64,000 nucleotides of DNA from Paraburkholderia phenoliruptrix (GCF_902859825.1 NZ_CADIKB010000011.1:1-64000); one strand, 5' to 3'. Counted from the first letter of the stretch, positions 46,135 to 56,857 are shown. Program-made: numbers and translations. The notes: generated by a model from the letters alone, not told the origin.

Positions 46135-48108
46135 ATGACCGAAGACGTGTCTCCGCAGCCGGCCGCCTCCATTCTCGTCGTCGACGACGACGAGGGTATC
46201 TTGCGGCTCGCACGCAAATCGCTCGAACGCGCCGGCTGCCGGGTCGCGGTCTGTGCGAGCGTGGAGGCTGCGCGCGAACGGCTCGCCTTAGGCGGGCTCG
46301 ATCTGCTGGTGCTCGACTACCAGTTGAGCGGACCGGAAACCGGCCTCGACTTCTTTCGCCGGCTGCGCGCGGAAGGCGTGCGCATTCCAGCCATCCTCGT
46401 GACCGGTTTTACGGATGAATCGCGTGTAATCGAAGCGCTGCGCGCGGGCGTGTCCGACGTGGTGCCGAAATCCGGCGATTACCTCGATTACCTCCCCGAA
46501 GCGGTGGAGCGGGTGCTTTCGCAAGTGCGTCTGCAACGCGCGTCGGACGAAGCGCTCTTGCTGCGCGATCGCGAGCAGCATTACCGCAATCTTTCCGAAG
46601 CGCTGCCGCATCTGGTGCTGACCTGCAATGCCACGGGCGACTGTGACTTCCTCTCCAAGCAGTGGTATGACTACACGGGGCTCGCCGAAAACAGCTCGCA
46701 CGGTCTCGCCTGGCTCGACGCCGTGCATCCCGAGGACCGCGAGGAAGTGCGCCGCAGCTGGCTGAAGGCGGTGGCCGGTCACGCGGGCACCTATCGGCAT
46801 GAACTGCGGATTCGCCGCCATGACGGCGAATACCGCTGGTTCGACGCACGCATGGTCGCCACACGCGACAACGACGGCAACATCAGCAAATGGTTCGGCA
46901 GTTGCACGGACGTTCATTCCGAGCGCGAGGCGATGCAGGAGCGCGAACGGCTGCTCGCTTCGGAGCAGGCGGCGCGGCAGACGGCCGAAGAAGCGAACCG
47001 CGCGAAAGACCGCTTTCTCGCGATGCTGTCGCACGAACTGCGCACGCCGCTCACACCGGTGCTGGCCGGCGCGAGCGTGCTCGAAATGATTCCGGACCTG
47101 CCGGACCAGGCGCGCGCGAGCGTGCGCATGATTCGCCGCAACGTGGAACTCGAAGCGCGCCTGATCGACGATCTGCTCGACCTCACGCGCGTGGCCAACG
47201 GCAAGCTGCGCCTGTCGCTCGAAACGGTCGACGTGCACGAGGTGATCGACAGCGTGCTCGAACTTTTTCGCAGCGAAATCCAGGTGAAGCAGCAGGACGT
47301 GCACGTGCACAAGGACGCGACGCATCACTACGTGCTCGCCGACCGCGCGCGCCTGCAGCAGATGCTGTGGAACCTGATTCGCAACGCCGCCAAGTTTACG
47401 CCCGACGGCGGCCATATCTATGTGCGCACGCGCGACGAGCGCATGCACGTGCAGATTTCGGTGGAAGATACCGGCATTGGCATCGAGCCCGAACAGATCG
47501 GCAAGCTGTTCAATGCGTTCGAGCAGGGCGATCAGAAAATGACGCGGCAGTTCGGCGGCCTGGGGCTCGGTCTCGCGATCACCAAGGCGCTCACCGACGT
47601 GCATGGCGGGACCGTCACCGCGCAAAGTCCGGGCGCCCATTGCGGCGCGACGTTCACGATCACGCTGCCCACCGCGGCCGCGCCCGCGCGGACCTCGCAA
47701 GCGGTCATACCTGAGCCTGTCCATCCGGCCGGTGTACTTAACATTTTGCTGATCGAAGATCACGTCGATACCGCCGAAGTCATGGGGCAGCTCATTAGCA
47801 CGCTCGGCCACGATGTGACGACCGTGGGCCGCGTGGACGACGCACTCGCAGCCACCCAGTTGCAGACTTTCGATCTGGTCATCAGCGACGTCGGCTTGCC
47901 TGACGGCACGGGCCTCGACTTCATCAAGGCGTACCGCGAGCGTTCCGACGTGCCGGCGGTCGCGCTGACCGGGTTCGGCACCGACGAAGACGTACGCCGT
48001 TGCCTTGCCGCCGGCTTCACCTCGCATTTGACGAAGCCCGTCAATTTCGCGCAGCTGGAAACGATGATCGAGAACGCGATCAATCTGAAGGCCCAGAAGG
48101 CAAGCTAG
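46135..48108 (+). CDS. Hybrid sensor histidine kinase (receiver-PAS-HisKA-ATPase-receiver)
   Basis: The 657-residue protein appears soluble. An N-terminal receiver has Asp61 in LLVLDYQLSGPETG. A PAS/PAC sensor follows (about 150-270; HYRNLSEALPHLVLTCNATG, GLAWLDAVHPEDREEVRRSW). HisKA has His300 in AMLSHELRTPLTPVLAG, and the ATPase domain has WNLIRNAAKFTPDGG and QFGGLGLGLAITKAL. A C-terminal receiver has Asp585 in LVISDVGLPDGTGLD. The ATG at 46135 is preferred over an in-frame TTG at 46129. A rho-independent terminator follows, so it ends the three-gene unit. Confidence 0.9.
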   Translation: MTEDVSPQPAASILVVDDDEGILRLARKSLERAGCRVAVCASVEAARERLALGGLDLLVLDYQLSGPETGLDFFRRLRAEGVRIPAILVTGFTDESRVIEALRAGVSDVVPKSGDYLDYLPEAVERVLSQVRLQRASDEALLLRDREQHYRNLSEALPHLVLTCNATGDCDFLSKQWYDYTGLAENSSHGLAWLDAVHPEDREEVRRSWLKAVAGHAGTYRHELRIRRHDGEYRWFDARMVATRDNDGNISKWFGSCTDVHSEREAMQERERLLASEQAARQTAEEANRAKDRFLAMLSHELRTPLTPVLAGASVLEMIPDLPDQARASVRMIRRNVELEARLIDDLLDLTRVANGKLRLSLETVDVHEVIDSVLELFRSEIQVKQQDVHVHKDATHHYVLADRARLQQMLWNLIRNAAKFTPDGGHIYVRTRDERMHVQISVEDTGIGIEPEQIGKLFNAFEQGDQKMTRQFGGLGLGLAITKALTDVHGGTVTAQSPGAHCGATFTITLPTAAAPARTSQAVIPEPVHPAGVLNILLIEDHVDTAEVMGQLISTLGHDVTTVGRVDDALAATQLQTFDLVISDVGLPDGTGLDFIKAYRERSDVPAVALTGFGTDEDVRRCLAAGFTSHLTKPVNFAQLETMIENAINLKAQKAS

Positions 48109-48149
48109 CGCGCGGCGCCTTCCGCCTTCCATGCCTGTGCATCAAGAGA

Positions 48150-48184
48150 AAGGCCTGTCGCGACGGTGTCGCAACAGGCCTTTT
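48150..48184. terminator. Rho-independent terminator between hybrid kinase and mscL
   Basis: AAGGCCTGT pairs with ACAGGCCTT, extended by CGCGAC/GTCGCA with one mismatch, and is followed by TTTT. The A residues in the left arm also allow function for the convergent mscL. Confidence 0.82.
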
Positions 48185-48213
48185 GCTTTCGACGGCGTGC
48201 CGCGAGGCTTCGC

Positions 48214-48660
48214 TTAGCGCGGCGAGTTTTTCAGCGAGTCGCGGATTTCACGCAGCAGCACAATGTCTTCGGGCGGCGGGGGCGGTTCCGACGGCGCGGC
48301 GTCGGCCGGTTTGCGCAGATTGTTGATGAACTTCACCATCAGGAAAATGATGAAGGCGAGGATGATGAAGTTGATGAGCACGGTAATGAACGAGCCGTAG
48401 CCGAATACCGCGACGCCCGCTGTCTGCAAGTCTTTATACGATTCGGGATTGCCTTTGAAACTGGCCGGAATGGCGCCGAGGCGAATGAATTTGTTCGAGA
48501 AATCGAGGCCGCCCGTGGCAACGCCGACCACCGGCATGATCAGGTCTTTCACGACTGAATTGACAATGGTGGAGAACGCGCCGCCGATGATCACACCGAC
48601 CGCCAGATCCATCACGTTGCCCTTGAGGGCAAATTCCTTGAATTCCTTGACCATGCTCAT
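48214..48660 (-). CDS. mscL: Large-conductance mechanosensitive channel MscL
   Basis: MscL is the pressure valve of the inner membrane. At 148 residues it is slightly longer than the E. coli protein. The first helix is [20 protein letters not shown] with the gate, and the second is [20 protein letters not shown]. The cytoplasmic helix ends EIRDSLKN, after a Pro-rich segment with [12 protein letters not shown]. It converges on the hybrid-kinase gene with a shared terminator. Confidence 0.97.
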   Translation of the reverse strand: MSMVKEFKEFALKGNVMDLAVGVIIGGAFSTIVNSVVKDLIMPVVGVATGGLDFSNKFIRLGAIPASFKGNPESYKDLQTAGVAVFGYGSFITVLINFIILAFIIFLMVKFINNLRKPADAAPSEPPPPPEDIVLLREIRDSLKNSPR

Positions 48661-48787
48661 AGGGGGTTCCTCCCGAATATCGATGACTTAATCATACCAA
48701 TCTGAGACGGATAGGCCAGCCCTTCGGCCGCGAAACTGGATGGATGCGCGAGGATCGTTTCGATTCAGCGTGGCTGCAAAGCGCGAG

Positions 48788-49822
48788 TTAGTCCGGAAAC
48801 TGCGACGCGCTGTGTCGCGCCCGTTCGATGTGCGCCGCAAAAGTGACCGGGTCGGTGTTCGTGCCGCACAGCAGAACTCCCACGCGTTTGCCCTGCAGCT
48901 TTTCGCGCAGCGGTCCGACGAGCGCAGCGGTGGCTGCCGCACACGCCGGTTCCACCGCGAGCTTCAGTTGTCCGAACAAGGTCAGCATGGCCGCGCGGAG
49001 CTGATCGTCGGAAACGGTCACGATTTCGTCGATGTGACGGCGGCACAGCTCATAGCTGTATTCCTCGGTATGCGGAGCCATCAGCGAATCGGCGATACTG
49101 TGCATGTGGCCCATCTTGACCGTGTGCTTCGCGGCGAAGCTCCTGCTCATCGCGTCGGCGCCTTCAGGCTCGACACCGAACACGTGCACGCCGGGATTCG
49201 CGAGGCGCATTGCCGTGGCCACGCCGGCCGCAAGACCGCCGCCGCCTATCGGCACGATCACCGCTTCGAGGTCGGGCGTCTGCGTGGTCCATTCGTAGCC
49301 GAGCGTGGCCGAACCGAGCACCGTGCGATAGCCGTTGAACGGATGCACGAAGTAGCGGCCTTCCTCCGCCTCGATGCGGCGCACGAGTTCGAAAGCCTCG
49401 GCGAGATCTTCGGCGAACACGATCTCCGCGCGATAGTGGCGGCACAGCGCGACCCGCGCCGGGTTGGCCGCGCGAAACAGCACGACCTTGGCGCTGATGC
49501 CGAGGCGCATCGCCGCATACGCGACCGCCACCGCATGATTGCCGCCCGACACGCAGGTGACGCCCGCGCTGCGCTGCGCTTCGTCGAGCGCGAGCAGGTT
49601 CGTGAATGCGCCGCGCGCCTTGAAACTGCCGCCCGCCTGCAGCAGCTCAAACTTGAAGTTCACCACCGTGCCTTCGAGCGACGCGAAGTCCTGCCTGTCG
49701 AAAACCGGCGTTCGCGACACCCACGGCGTCAGCGCAAAATGCTGCGCGGCGATGTCGTCGAGCGTGGGGATCGGCTCGCCGTCGATCGTATGGTCGGTGT
49801 GCTGCGGCGTGGCGGTTGACAT
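48788..49822 (-). CDS. Threonine/serine dehydratase-like PLP enzyme
   Basis: This 344-residue fold-type II PLP enzyme has the Schiff-base lysine in LLQAGGSFKARGAFTNL, the phosphate/Asn loop SGGNHAVAVAYAA, and the glycine-rich loop VPIGGGGLAAGVATAM. There is no C-terminal ACT domain, so it is a catabolic or generic serine/threonine ammonia-lyase rather than the regulated biosynthetic IlvA. It lies 90 bases downstream of argE on the same strand. Confidence 0.88.
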   Translation of the reverse strand: MSTATPQHTDHTIDGEPIPTLDDIAAQHFALTPWVSRTPVFDRQDFASLEGTVVNFKFELLQAGGSFKARGAFTNLLALDEAQRSAGVTCVSGGNHAVAVAYAAMRLGISAKVVLFRAANPARVALCRHYRAEIVFAEDLAEAFELVRRIEAEEGRYFVHPFNGYRTVLGSATLGYEWTTQTPDLEAVIVPIGGGGLAAGVATAMRLANPGVHVFGVEPEGADAMSRSFAAKHTVKMGHMHSIADSLMAPHTEEYSYELCRRHIDEIVTVSDDQLRAAMLTLFGQLKLAVEPACAAATAALVGPLREKLQGKRVGVLLCGTNTDPVTFAAHIERARHSASQFPD

Positions 49823-49912
49823 GGCGTTGACGGAAATGGGTTGATGAAGAACGCTCGAGGCGTCTGTTCCCTGCGTCTATTTCGCGGCTTGCGCTTGACT
49901 CACGCGCCGCAC

Positions 49913-51163
49913 TCAATGCGCCTGCGCTTCCACCGACATGCTGTGAATGAACTTGCGCAAAAAGCGCTCGCATTCCACGAGCTGATCCAGCGCGACGAAC
50001 TCGTTTGCCTTGTGCGCCTGCTGGATGTCGCCGGGCCCGCACACGATGCTCGGAATCCCCGCTAGCGAAAACAGCCCGGCTTCCGTGCCATACGCGACCT
50101 TGCGCTTGTCCTGGTCCGCGGTGAGCGCGCGCACGAGCTGGGTAATGGCTGCCTGTTCGGACGAGTCGAGTCCGGGCGCCGCTGCGATCTTCGTGATCTC
50201 GATCGCGGCCGACGGATGCTCGCGCAACATTTTCGGCAGCAGCGTTTCGCGGGCGTATTGCTCGATGCGCGCGAAAATCGGCTCGGGGTCGAGCGTGGGC
50301 AGATTGCGGAACTCGAACTGGAACTTGCATTCGGCCGGCACGGTATTGATCGCATTGCCGCCGACGATCGTGCTGGTCTGCGCGGTGGTGAAGGGCACGT
50401 CGTACAGTTCGTCGAAGGGACCTTGCTCGCGGAACCGATCGGCCATGTCGCGGATATAGCAGATGAGGCGCGCCGCATATTCGATGGCGTTCAGCCCCTT
50501 CGGCGTGAGCGACGAATGCGCCGCCTGGCCGCGCACGCAGCACTGGTAAGCGTTGATGCCCTTGTGCGCCACGATGGGCCGCATGCTGGTCGGTTCGCCG
50601 ACGATGCAGCCGTCCGGCTTCACGCCGCGCTTCATCAGATCGGCGATCATGAGCGGTGCGCCGGCGCAGCCCACTTCCTCGTCGAACGACAGGGCGAAGT
50701 GAATCGGTTTGGCAAGCTTCGCACGCTGCATGTCGGGCACGAGCGCGAGCGCCGCGCCGATGAAACCCTTCATGTCGCAGGTGCCGCGGCCGTAGAGTTT
50801 ATCGCCGCGAATTTCGGGCTTGAACGGGTCGCTGTCCCACTGCTGGCCGTCCACGGGCACGACGTCGGTATGGCCCGACAGGACGACGCCGCCGCTGGTT
50901 TCGCCGTCGTGCGCGGGGATCGTCGCGAAGAGGTTGGCCCATTTGCCGCTCTCGTCGTGCGTGAGCGTGGCTTCAATGCCCGCGCCGCGCAATTCGTCGC
51001 GCACGGTTTCGATCAGGCCGAGATTCGGGTTGCGGCTCACCGTGTCCATCGACACGAGACGGGTAACCCAGGGAAGCGAGACGGGCGTGACGCCGGAGGC
51101 GGAAGCGGATGAAGCGTTGGCGGATGCTGGCGAGGACTGCGCTGAATCAGCGACGTGAGACAT
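49913..51163 (-). CDS. argE: Acetylornithine deacetylase ArgE
   Basis: ArgE removes the acetyl group of N-acetylornithine in arginine synthesis. This 416-residue M20-family protein has metal ligands in VVLSGHTDVVPVDGQQWDSD, the bridging Asp in YGRGTCDMKGFIGAALAL, catalytic Glu in LSFDEEVGCAGAP, and a C-terminal His in IQQAHKANEF. An N-terminal Ser/Ala-rich leader of about 30 residues precedes the enzyme fold. The ATG at 51163 is preceded by GGAG at good spacing. Related succinyl-DAP desuccinylases are less likely. Confidence 0.88.
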   Translation of the reverse strand: MSHVADSAQSSPASANASSASASGVTPVSLPWVTRLVSMDTVSRNPNLGLIETVRDELRGAGIEATLTHDESGKWANLFATIPAHDGETSGGVVLSGHTDVVPVDGQQWDSDPFKPEIRGDKLYGRGTCDMKGFIGAALALVPDMQRAKLAKPIHFALSFDEEVGCAGAPLMIADLMKRGVKPDGCIVGEPTSMRPIVAHKGINAYQCCVRGQAAHSSLTPKGLNAIEYAARLICYIRDMADRFREQGPFDELYDVPFTTAQTSTIVGGNAINTVPAECKFQFEFRNLPTLDPEPIFARIEQYARETLLPKMLREHPSAAIEITKIAAAPGLDSSEQAAITQLVRALTADQDKRKVAYGTEAGLFSLAGIPSIVCGPGDIQQAHKANEFVALDQLVECERFLRKFIHSMSVEAQAH

Positions 51164-51251
51164 GACGGGGCTCCGGCATTTGAGTCTTTCGATCATACCC
51201 AAAAAACGCCGTGCCGTATGCCGTCCAGTGCGCCGTCGGCATGCCGCGCTC

Positions 51252-51284
51252 ATGTTGCGGCGCGCGCATGGCGCGCCGCAACAT
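51252..51284. repeat. 14-bp perfect hairpin between argE and mfd
   Basis: ATGTTGCGGCGCGC (51252-51265) is perfectly complementary to 51271-51284, with a five-base GCATG loop. It lies between mfd (ending 51399 on the - strand) and the argE start (51163). There is no T-run, so it may be a 3'-end structure of mfd mRNA or a palindromic repeat element. Confidence 0.6.
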
Positions 51285-51398
51285 TGCCGAAAACGCTAGA
51301 CGTCCTGCGGTTTTCTGCGTTGCCGTGGCCGTGGTCACCGTGGCGGACAACGCGCGGCCAGCGATGACGCAGCCCTATCCATGCAACCTCGCGGCCGC

Positions 51399-54300
51399 CT
51401 AGCGCGCCGCCGTGGCCGCCGCGGTGCCGCGGCTCGGCGAACCGAGCGCGCGCAAGGTCTCCTTCACGGTCGCAACGCGCACGGCAAGATCGGGACTGCG
51501 CGTTTCGATGCGCAGCTTGTCCTGGCCCGCCAGCTTGATGTGCTTGTGCTTTTGCACCATCTCGATGATACGCATGGCGTCGACGGGCGGATTCGGAATG
51601 AACTGCAGGCCGATCACGGCTTCGCCCGCGTCGATCTTCGAGATGCCCAACGGCTTGGCCGCGAGCCTCAGCCGATGGGTTTCCACGAGCGCCAGCGCCT
51701 GCGGCGGCAGCTTGCCGAAGCGGTCGATCAGCTCTTCCTGAATGCCGTCGATCGAATCGTTGTGCTCGCAATTCGCGAGCCGCTTGTAGAGCGACAGACG
51801 CTCCTGCACGTCGCCGCAATAGTCGGCGGGAAGAATGGCCGGTGCGTGCAGATTGATTTCGGTGGTCGCGGCGAGCGGCGCGGTCAGGTCCGGCTCCTTG
51901 CCGTCCTTCAGCGCCTTCACCGCGTCGTTGAGCATGTCCGTGTACAACTGGAAGCCGATTTCGTGAATTTCGCCTGACTGCTTGTCGCCGAGCACTTCGC
52001 CCGTGCCGCGAATTTCCAGGTCGTGCATGGCCAGATAGAAGCCCGAGCCGAGTTCCTCCATCTGCTGGATCGCTTCGAGACGGCGCTGCGCCTGCTTCGT
52101 CAATCCCTGCGGATCGTGCACGAGCAGATACGAATAGGCCTGGTGATGCGAGCGTCCCACGCGGCCGCGCAACTGATGCAGCTGCGCGAGCCCGAACTTG
52201 TCCGCGCGATGAATCAGGATCGTGTTCGCGCTCGGCACGTCGATGCCGGTTTCGATAATCGTCGTGCACAGCAGCACGTTCGCACGCTGCGCAACGAAGT
52301 CGCGCATCACGCGTTCGAGCTCGCGCTCGTGCATCTGCCCGTGCGCGACCGCGATGCGTGCTTCGGGCACGAGTGCCTCGAGCATTTGCCGGCGATTTTC
52401 GATGGTCTCTACTTCGTTGTGCAGAAAGTACACCTGGCCGCCGCGCTTCAGTTCGCGCAACATGGCTTCGCGGATCACGCTTTCTTCCTCGCGACGCACG
52501 AAGGTCTTGATCGCAAGGCGCTTTTGCGGCGCCGTCGCGATCACCGAGAAATCGCGCAGGCCTTCGAGCGCCATGCCGAGCGTGCGCGGAATCGGCGTAG
52601 CGGTGAGCGTGAGCACGTCGACCTCCGCGCGCAAGGCCTTGAGCGCCTCTTTCTGCCGCACGCCGAAGCGATGCTCCTCGTCGATGATCACGAGCCCGAG
52701 CCGCTTGAACTGCACGTCCGACGAGAGCAGCTTGTGCGTGCCGATCACAATGTCGACACTGCCTTCGTTGATCTGCTGGATCGCGGCGTTCACTTCCTTC
52801 GTCGACTTGAAGCGCGACAATTCGGCGATGCGCACCGGCCAGTCGGAGAAGCGGTCCGTGAAGGTTTGCGTGTGCTGTTCGGCGAGCAGCGTGGTGGGCG
52901 AGAGGAGCGCGACCTGCTTGCCGCCCATCACCGCGATGAACGCCGCGCGCAACGCGACCTCGGTCTTGCCGAAGCCCACGTCGCCGCACACGAGGCGATC
53001 CATCGGCTTGCCGCTCGTCATGTCGCCGATCACCGCCGCGATGGCCGCGGCCTGGTCCGGCGTTTCCTCGAAGCCGAAGCTCTCGGCGAACTTCACGTAG
53101 TCTTTCGGTTCGAGCGCGAACGCGTGACCCGAGCGCGCCGCGCGGCGCGCGTAAAGGTTCAGCAACTCGGCGGCGGTATCGCGGATCTGCTGCGCGGCCT
53201 TGCGCTTGGCCTTTTCCCATTGGCCCGAACCGAGCGAGTGCAGCGGCGCGCTTTCCGGGTCGGCGCCGCTATAACGCGAGATCACGTGCAATTGGGCGAC
53301 AGGCACGTAGAGCTTGCTGTCGCCCGCGTATTCGAGGTGCAGGAACTCGGTCTCGCCTTCGCCGAGGTCCATGGTGACGAGGCCCATGTAGCGGCCGATG
53401 CCGTGCTGCGAATGCACGACCGGATCGCCGACTTTGAGCTCGGACAGATCGCGCACCATCGAGTCGACGTTGCTCGCCTGTTCCTGGCGGCGGCGCCCCG
53501 CGCGCCGCGCGAGCGGCCCGTAAAGCTCGGTCTCGGTGATGATCGCGATGCCGTCCGCCGGCACGGCAAAGCCGTTTGCAAGCGGCGCCACACCGAGCGA
53601 GAAGCGCGCGTCGCCGGTCAGCCAGTCCTGGAAGCTGTCGCTCGACGCAGGTTTCAGATGGTTGTCCGCGAGCAGTTGCAACAGCGTTTCGCGCCGGCCC
53701 GCCGATTCCGCGGCGAACAGCACGCGGTTCGGCGTGGTGTCGAGGTAAGCGCGCAACGCGGAAACCGGATCGTCCGCGTGACGGTCGATGGCGAGGTTCG
53801 GCAAAGGCGTCGACCAGCCGCCGCCCGCGTTGACCGGCAGCACGAGGCGCGCGAAGGGTTTGGCGAGCGTGAAGAAGTCCTCGTCCGTGAGAAAGAGGCG
53901 CTGCGGCTCGAGAATAGGCCGGTCGCGATCGTGCGACAGGAAGTTGTAGCGCTGCTTCGTGTCGTTGTTAAAGCGCCGGATCGCCGCGTCCAGATCGCCG
54001 ACAAACGCGAGTTGCGCGCCGGGCGGCAAATAGTGGAAGAGGGTGGCCGTCTCGTCGAAGAAAAGCGGCAAATAATATTCGATGCCCGCCGACGGGACGC
54101 CATTGCCGATGTCCTTATAGATCGACGCGCGGCTCGGATCGCCCTCGAACGTCTCGCGCCAGCGGCTGCGAAACGCGGTGCGCGCGGCTTCGTCAAAGGG
54201 AAATTCGCGGCCCGGCAAGAGGCGCACGTCCTTGACCGGATAAAGGCTGCGCTGCGTGTCGGGGTCGAACGCGCGGATCGAGTCCACCTGGTCGTCGAAC

Positions 54301-54881
54301 AGGTCGATCCGGTAGGGCAGGGGCGAGCCCATCGGATAAAGATCGAGCAGCGAGCCGCGCACGCAATATTCGCCGGGACGCACGACCTGGCTCACATGTT
54401 CGTAGCCCGCGAGCGTGAGCTGCGCCTTCAGCTTCGCCTCGTCTAGGCGTTCGCCTTGGGAGAACGAGAACGTGTAGGCGGCGAGAAACGACGCGGGCGG
54501 CATGCGGTACAGCGCCGTGGTGGCCGGCACGAGCAGGATGTCGCAGCGGCCTTCGCCGAGATCGTGCAGCGTGGCAAGACGCTCGGAAACCAGGTCCTGG
54601 TGCGGCGAAAAGGTGTCGTAAGGCAGCGTTTCCCAGTCGGGCAGAAGACGCACGCGCGCTTCGGGCGCGAAAAAGCCGATTTCCTGCGACAGGCGCTGCG
54701 CATCCACGGCGCTCTCGCACACGAGTGCGAGCAACGGCACCTTCTCGCGGTAAGCGAGATGGTAGCGGGCGATCAGCAGGGCGTCGGACGAGCCGTGCGT
54801 GCCGTCGAAGGCGAAACGCTGGCCGGCTTTGACGAGCGCGACGGGCGAGGAGTACTGCGATGATGCGGCGATATCTGGCAT
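51399..54881 (-). CDS. mfd: Transcription-repair coupling factor Mfd
   Basis: Mfd removes RNA polymerase stalled at DNA lesions and recruits UvrA. The 1160 residues match the family. The N-terminal part is UvrB-like, with [20 protein letters not shown]; a CarD-like RNA polymerase-interacting domain carries [18 protein letters not shown]. The RecG-like translocase motor has Walker [19 protein letters not shown] and motif [16 protein letters not shown]. The C-terminal TRCF domain includes [13 protein letters not shown]. The gene is divergent from ispD. Confidence 0.97.
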   Translation of the reverse strand: MPDIAASSQYSSPVALVKAGQRFAFDGTHGSSDALLIARYHLAYREKVPLLALVCESAVDAQRLSQEIGFFAPEARVRLLPDWETLPYDTFSPHQDLVSERLATLHDLGEGRCDILLVPATTALYRMPPASFLAAYTFSFSQGERLDEAKLKAQLTLAGYEHVSQVVRPGEYCVRGSLLDLYPMGSPLPYRIDLFDDQVDSIRAFDPDTQRSLYPVKDVRLLPGREFPFDEAARTAFRSRWRETFEGDPSRASIYKDIGNGVPSAGIEYYLPLFFDETATLFHYLPPGAQLAFVGDLDAAIRRFNNDTKQRYNFLSHDRDRPILEPQRLFLTDEDFFTLAKPFARLVLPVNAGGGWSTPLPNLAIDRHADDPVSALRAYLDTTPNRVLFAAESAGRRETLLQLLADNHLKPASSDSFQDWLTGDARFSLGVAPLANGFAVPADGIAIITETELYGPLARRAGRRRQEQASNVDSMVRDLSELKVGDPVVHSQHGIGRYMGLVTMDLGEGETEFLHLEYAGDSKLYVPVAQLHVISRYSGADPESAPLHSLGSGQWEKAKRKAAQQIRDTAAELLNLYARRAARSGHAFALEPKDYVKFAESFGFEETPDQAAAIAAVIGDMTSGKPMDRLVCGDVGFGKTEVALRAAFIAVMGGKQVALLSPTTLLAEQHTQTFTDRFSDWPVRIAELSRFKSTKEVNAAIQQINEGSVDIVIGTHKLLSSDVQFKRLGLVIIDEEHRFGVRQKEALKALRAEVDVLTLTATPIPRTLGMALEGLRDFSVIATAPQKRLAIKTFVRREEESVIREAMLRELKRGGQVYFLHNEVETIENRRQMLEALVPEARIAVAHGQMHERELERVMRDFVAQRANVLLCTTIIETGIDVPSANTILIHRADKFGLAQLHQLRGRVGRSHHQAYSYLLVHDPQGLTKQAQRRLEAIQQMEELGSGFYLAMHDLEIRGTGEVLGDKQSGEIHEIGFQLYTDMLNDAVKALKDGKEPDLTAPLAATTEINLHAPAILPADYCGDVQERLSLYKRLANCEHNDSIDGIQEELIDRFGKLPPQALALVETHRLRLAAKPLGISKIDAGEAVIGLQFIPNPPVDAMRIIEMVQKHKHIKLAGQDKLRIETRSPDLAVRVATVKETLRALGSPSRGTAAATAAR

Positions 54882-55001
54882 AGAAAAGAAAAGGCGGCCT
54901 CGGGCTCACTCGAACGGGCAAGTTTACGCGTGTCGGGGCGTGGATGCGAAGGACCTATTATAAAATCCGTCCTTTACTTTCACCTCGCGGCATCCGCACT
55001 C

Positions 55002-55715
55002 GTGACTTCCCGTCTATTTGCCCTGATTCCGTGCGCAGGCACCGGCAGCCGTTCCGGTGCCGCGATGCCCAAACAGTACCGCACCGTCGCCGGGCGCGAC
55101 ATGTTGCATTACTCGCTTGCCGCATTCGACGCCTGCAGCGAATTCGCGCAAACGCTCGTCGTGATCGCGCCGGACGACCAGCACTTCGACGCACGCCGCT
55201 TTGGCGGCCTGCGCTTTGCGGTGCGCCGCTGCGGGGGCGCATCGCGTCAGGCGTCGGTGCTTAACGGCTTGCACGCGCTCACCGAATTCAATGCGCGCGA
55301 CGACGATTGGGTGCTCGTGCACGACGCCGCCCGGCCGGGCATCACGCCGGGCCTGATCCGCACCCTGACCGGCGCGCTCAAGGACGACGCGGTGGGCGGC
55401 ATCATGGCCTTGCCGGTCGCGGATACCTTGAAGCGGATCGACGAGGCGTCGGCGGACAGCCGCATTGCCCGCACCGAATCGCGCGACGGCCTCTGGCAGG
55501 CCCAAACGCCGCAAATGTTTCGCATCGGCATGTTGCGCGAAGCGATCCTGCGCGCGCAGGCCGACGGCCATGACCTCACCGACGAAGCCAGCGCGATCGA
55601 ATGGGCCGGCCATGCGCCGCGGCTGGTGCAAGGCAGCCTGCGCAACTTCAAGGTGACGTACCCGGAAGATTTCGATCTGGCCGAGGCGATCCTGCTGCGG
55701 CCTTCGGCCACGTAA
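55002..55715 (+). CDS. ispD: 2-C-methyl-D-erythritol 4-phosphate cytidylyltransferase IspD
   Basis: IspD makes CDP-methylerythritol in the MEP isoprenoid pathway. The 237 residues include the CTP-binding loop [19 protein letters not shown], then [24 protein letters not shown] and the C-terminal [15 protein letters not shown]. The start is GTG at 55002, read as [10 protein letters not shown], since the domain begins there. A TATAAAAT box at 54959-54966 may be the promoter. ispF follows after 63 bases. Confidence 0.94.
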   Translation: MTSRLFALIPCAGTGSRSGAAMPKQYRTVAGRDMLHYSLAAFDACSEFAQTLVVIAPDDQHFDARRFGGLRFAVRRCGGASRQASVLNGLHALTEFNARDDDWVLVHDAARPGITPGLIRTLTGALKDDAVGGIMALPVADTLKRIDEASADSRIARTESRDGLWQAQTPQMFRIGMLREAILRAQADGHDLTDEASAIEWAGHAPRLVQGSLRNFKVTYPEDFDLAEAILLRPSAT

Positions 55716-55778
55716 CGGTTGGGTTGTGAGTGGTTGATTTTCAGCTAACAGACTTGTGGACCTGAGGACTTGACGCAG

Positions 55779-56258
55779 ATGGATTTCAGAATTGGACAGG
55801 GATATGACGTGCATGCGCTGGTGCCGGGGCGTCCGTTGATCATCGGCGGAGTGACGATTCCGTATGAACGCGGCCTGCTCGGCCATTCGGACGCCGACGT
55901 GCTGCTGCATGCAATCACCGACGCGCTCTTCGGCGCCGCCGCGCTCGGCGACATCGGCCGTCATTTCTCCGATACGGACGCGAAATTCGCCGGCGCCGAC
56001 AGCCGCGTGCTGCTGCGCGAGTGCGTGGCACGCGTGAAGGCCGCCGGTTTTTCGATTGCGAATGTGGACAGCAGCGTGGTCGCACAGGCGCCGAAGCTCG
56101 CGCCGCATATCGAGGGCATGCGTGCGAACATTGCCGCCGACCTCGGCCTGCCCACCGAAAAAGTCAACGTCAAGGCCAAGACCAACGAGAAGCTGGGTTA
56201 TCTTGGCCGCGGCGAAGGCATCGAGGCGCAAGCCGTCGTGCTGCTACTCAAGGATTGA
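55779..56258 (+). CDS. ispF: 2-C-methyl-D-erythritol 2,4-cyclodiphosphate synthase IspF
   Basis: IspF cyclises the intermediate two steps after IspD in the MEP pathway. The 159 residues contain the zinc ligands GYDVHAL (Asp, His) and [20 protein letters not shown], plus [20 protein letters not shown] near the C-terminus. The ATG at 55779 is preferred over an in-frame TTG three codons upstream because CTGAGG precedes it. The stop is eight bases from the end of the convergent ahpD. Confidence 0.96.
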   Translation: MDFRIGQGYDVHALVPGRPLIIGGVTIPYERGLLGHSDADVLLHAITDALFGAAALGDIGRHFSDTDAKFAGADSRVLLRECVARVKAAGFSIANVDSSVVAQAPKLAPHIEGMRANIAADLGLPTEKVNVKAKTNEKLGYLGRGEGIEAQAVVLLLKD

Positions 56259-56266
56259 CGGGCTTT

Positions 56267-56797
56267 TTAGCCGGGAGCCTGCTCCGCCGCAATGCACTGC
56301 GCGGCGGCATTGATCACCGCCGCAATCCGCCCGACGTCGCGCAACTGGGTGGCACTCATGCCTTCGGCGATCAGCGTGTCGAAGTGCGATTTCACGCAGA
56401 AATGACACTTGCCGATAATCGAGGCCGCGAGCGCATACATCTCGAAGCGCCGCTTATCCACGCCGCCATGCGATGCATAGGCGTTCATGCGTAACTGCGC
56501 CGGTTGCGATTTCAGGTCCGCGTTGCCGGCCATCTCCACGTACGGATACCAGACGTTGTTCATGCCCATCAACGCGGCGGCGGTCAGGGCGCCCGTGGTT
56601 TCTTCGGGAGAGAGCACGCCCGCATTGCGGATCGCATGGACGATCGCCGTGCTTTTCGCGGCGAACGCCGCCGCGAGCGCGACGCCGACCGCGTCGTTGC
56701 CTTCTAGCGACGAGCGCGCGATCGTGCCGTCCAGATTCAGCCGGATATCTTTCGCGTAGTCGGGTACGAGCGCCTTAATGGAAGACAAGAATTCCAT
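56267..56797 (-). CDS. ahpD: AhpD alkylhydroperoxidase
   Basis: AhpD is a thiol reductase that regenerates AhpC. The 176-residue protein has the catalytic CxxC and helper residues in IGKCHFCVKSHFDTL (Cys131, Cys134), at almost the same position as in mycobacterial AhpD. The ATG at 56797 is chosen over one two codons upstream because GGAG directly abuts the earlier one. It lies downstream of ahpC on the same strand, with a terminator hairpin between that must be partly read through, or ahpD has its own promoter. Confidence 0.93.
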   Translation of the reverse strand: MEFLSSIKALVPDYAKDIRLNLDGTIARSSLEGNDAVGVALAAAFAAKSTAIVHAIRNAGVLSPEETTGALTAAALMGMNNVWYPYVEMAGNADLKSQPAQLRMNAYASHGGVDKRRFEMYALAASIIGKCHFCVKSHFDTLIAEGMSATQLRDVGRIAAVINAAAQCIAAEQAPG

Positions 56798-56822
56798 TGT
56801 CATCTCCTATCGGGTTGTCGAT

Positions 56823-56857
56823 AAAAAAGCCCGCTGCTTTTTCAAGCGTGGCGGGCT
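56823..56857 (-). terminator. Rho-independent terminator after ahpC
   Basis: On the - strand AGCCCGC (complement of 56851-56857) pairs with GCGGGCT (complement of 56828-56834) and is followed by TTTTTTAT. A smaller GCTT/AAGC stem sits in the loop. It lies between ahpC and ahpD and probably lowers ahpD expression. Confidence 0.75.

Noticed and set aside
46288..48132. A 614-codon open frame opposite the hybrid kinase
   Set aside because: No protein-like motifs; overlaps a well-supported multi-domain gene.
52023..54446. An 807-codon open frame on the + strand opposite mfd
   Set aside because: Composition is that of a shadow frame (Arg/Val/His/Ala); mfd on the other strand is fully conserved.
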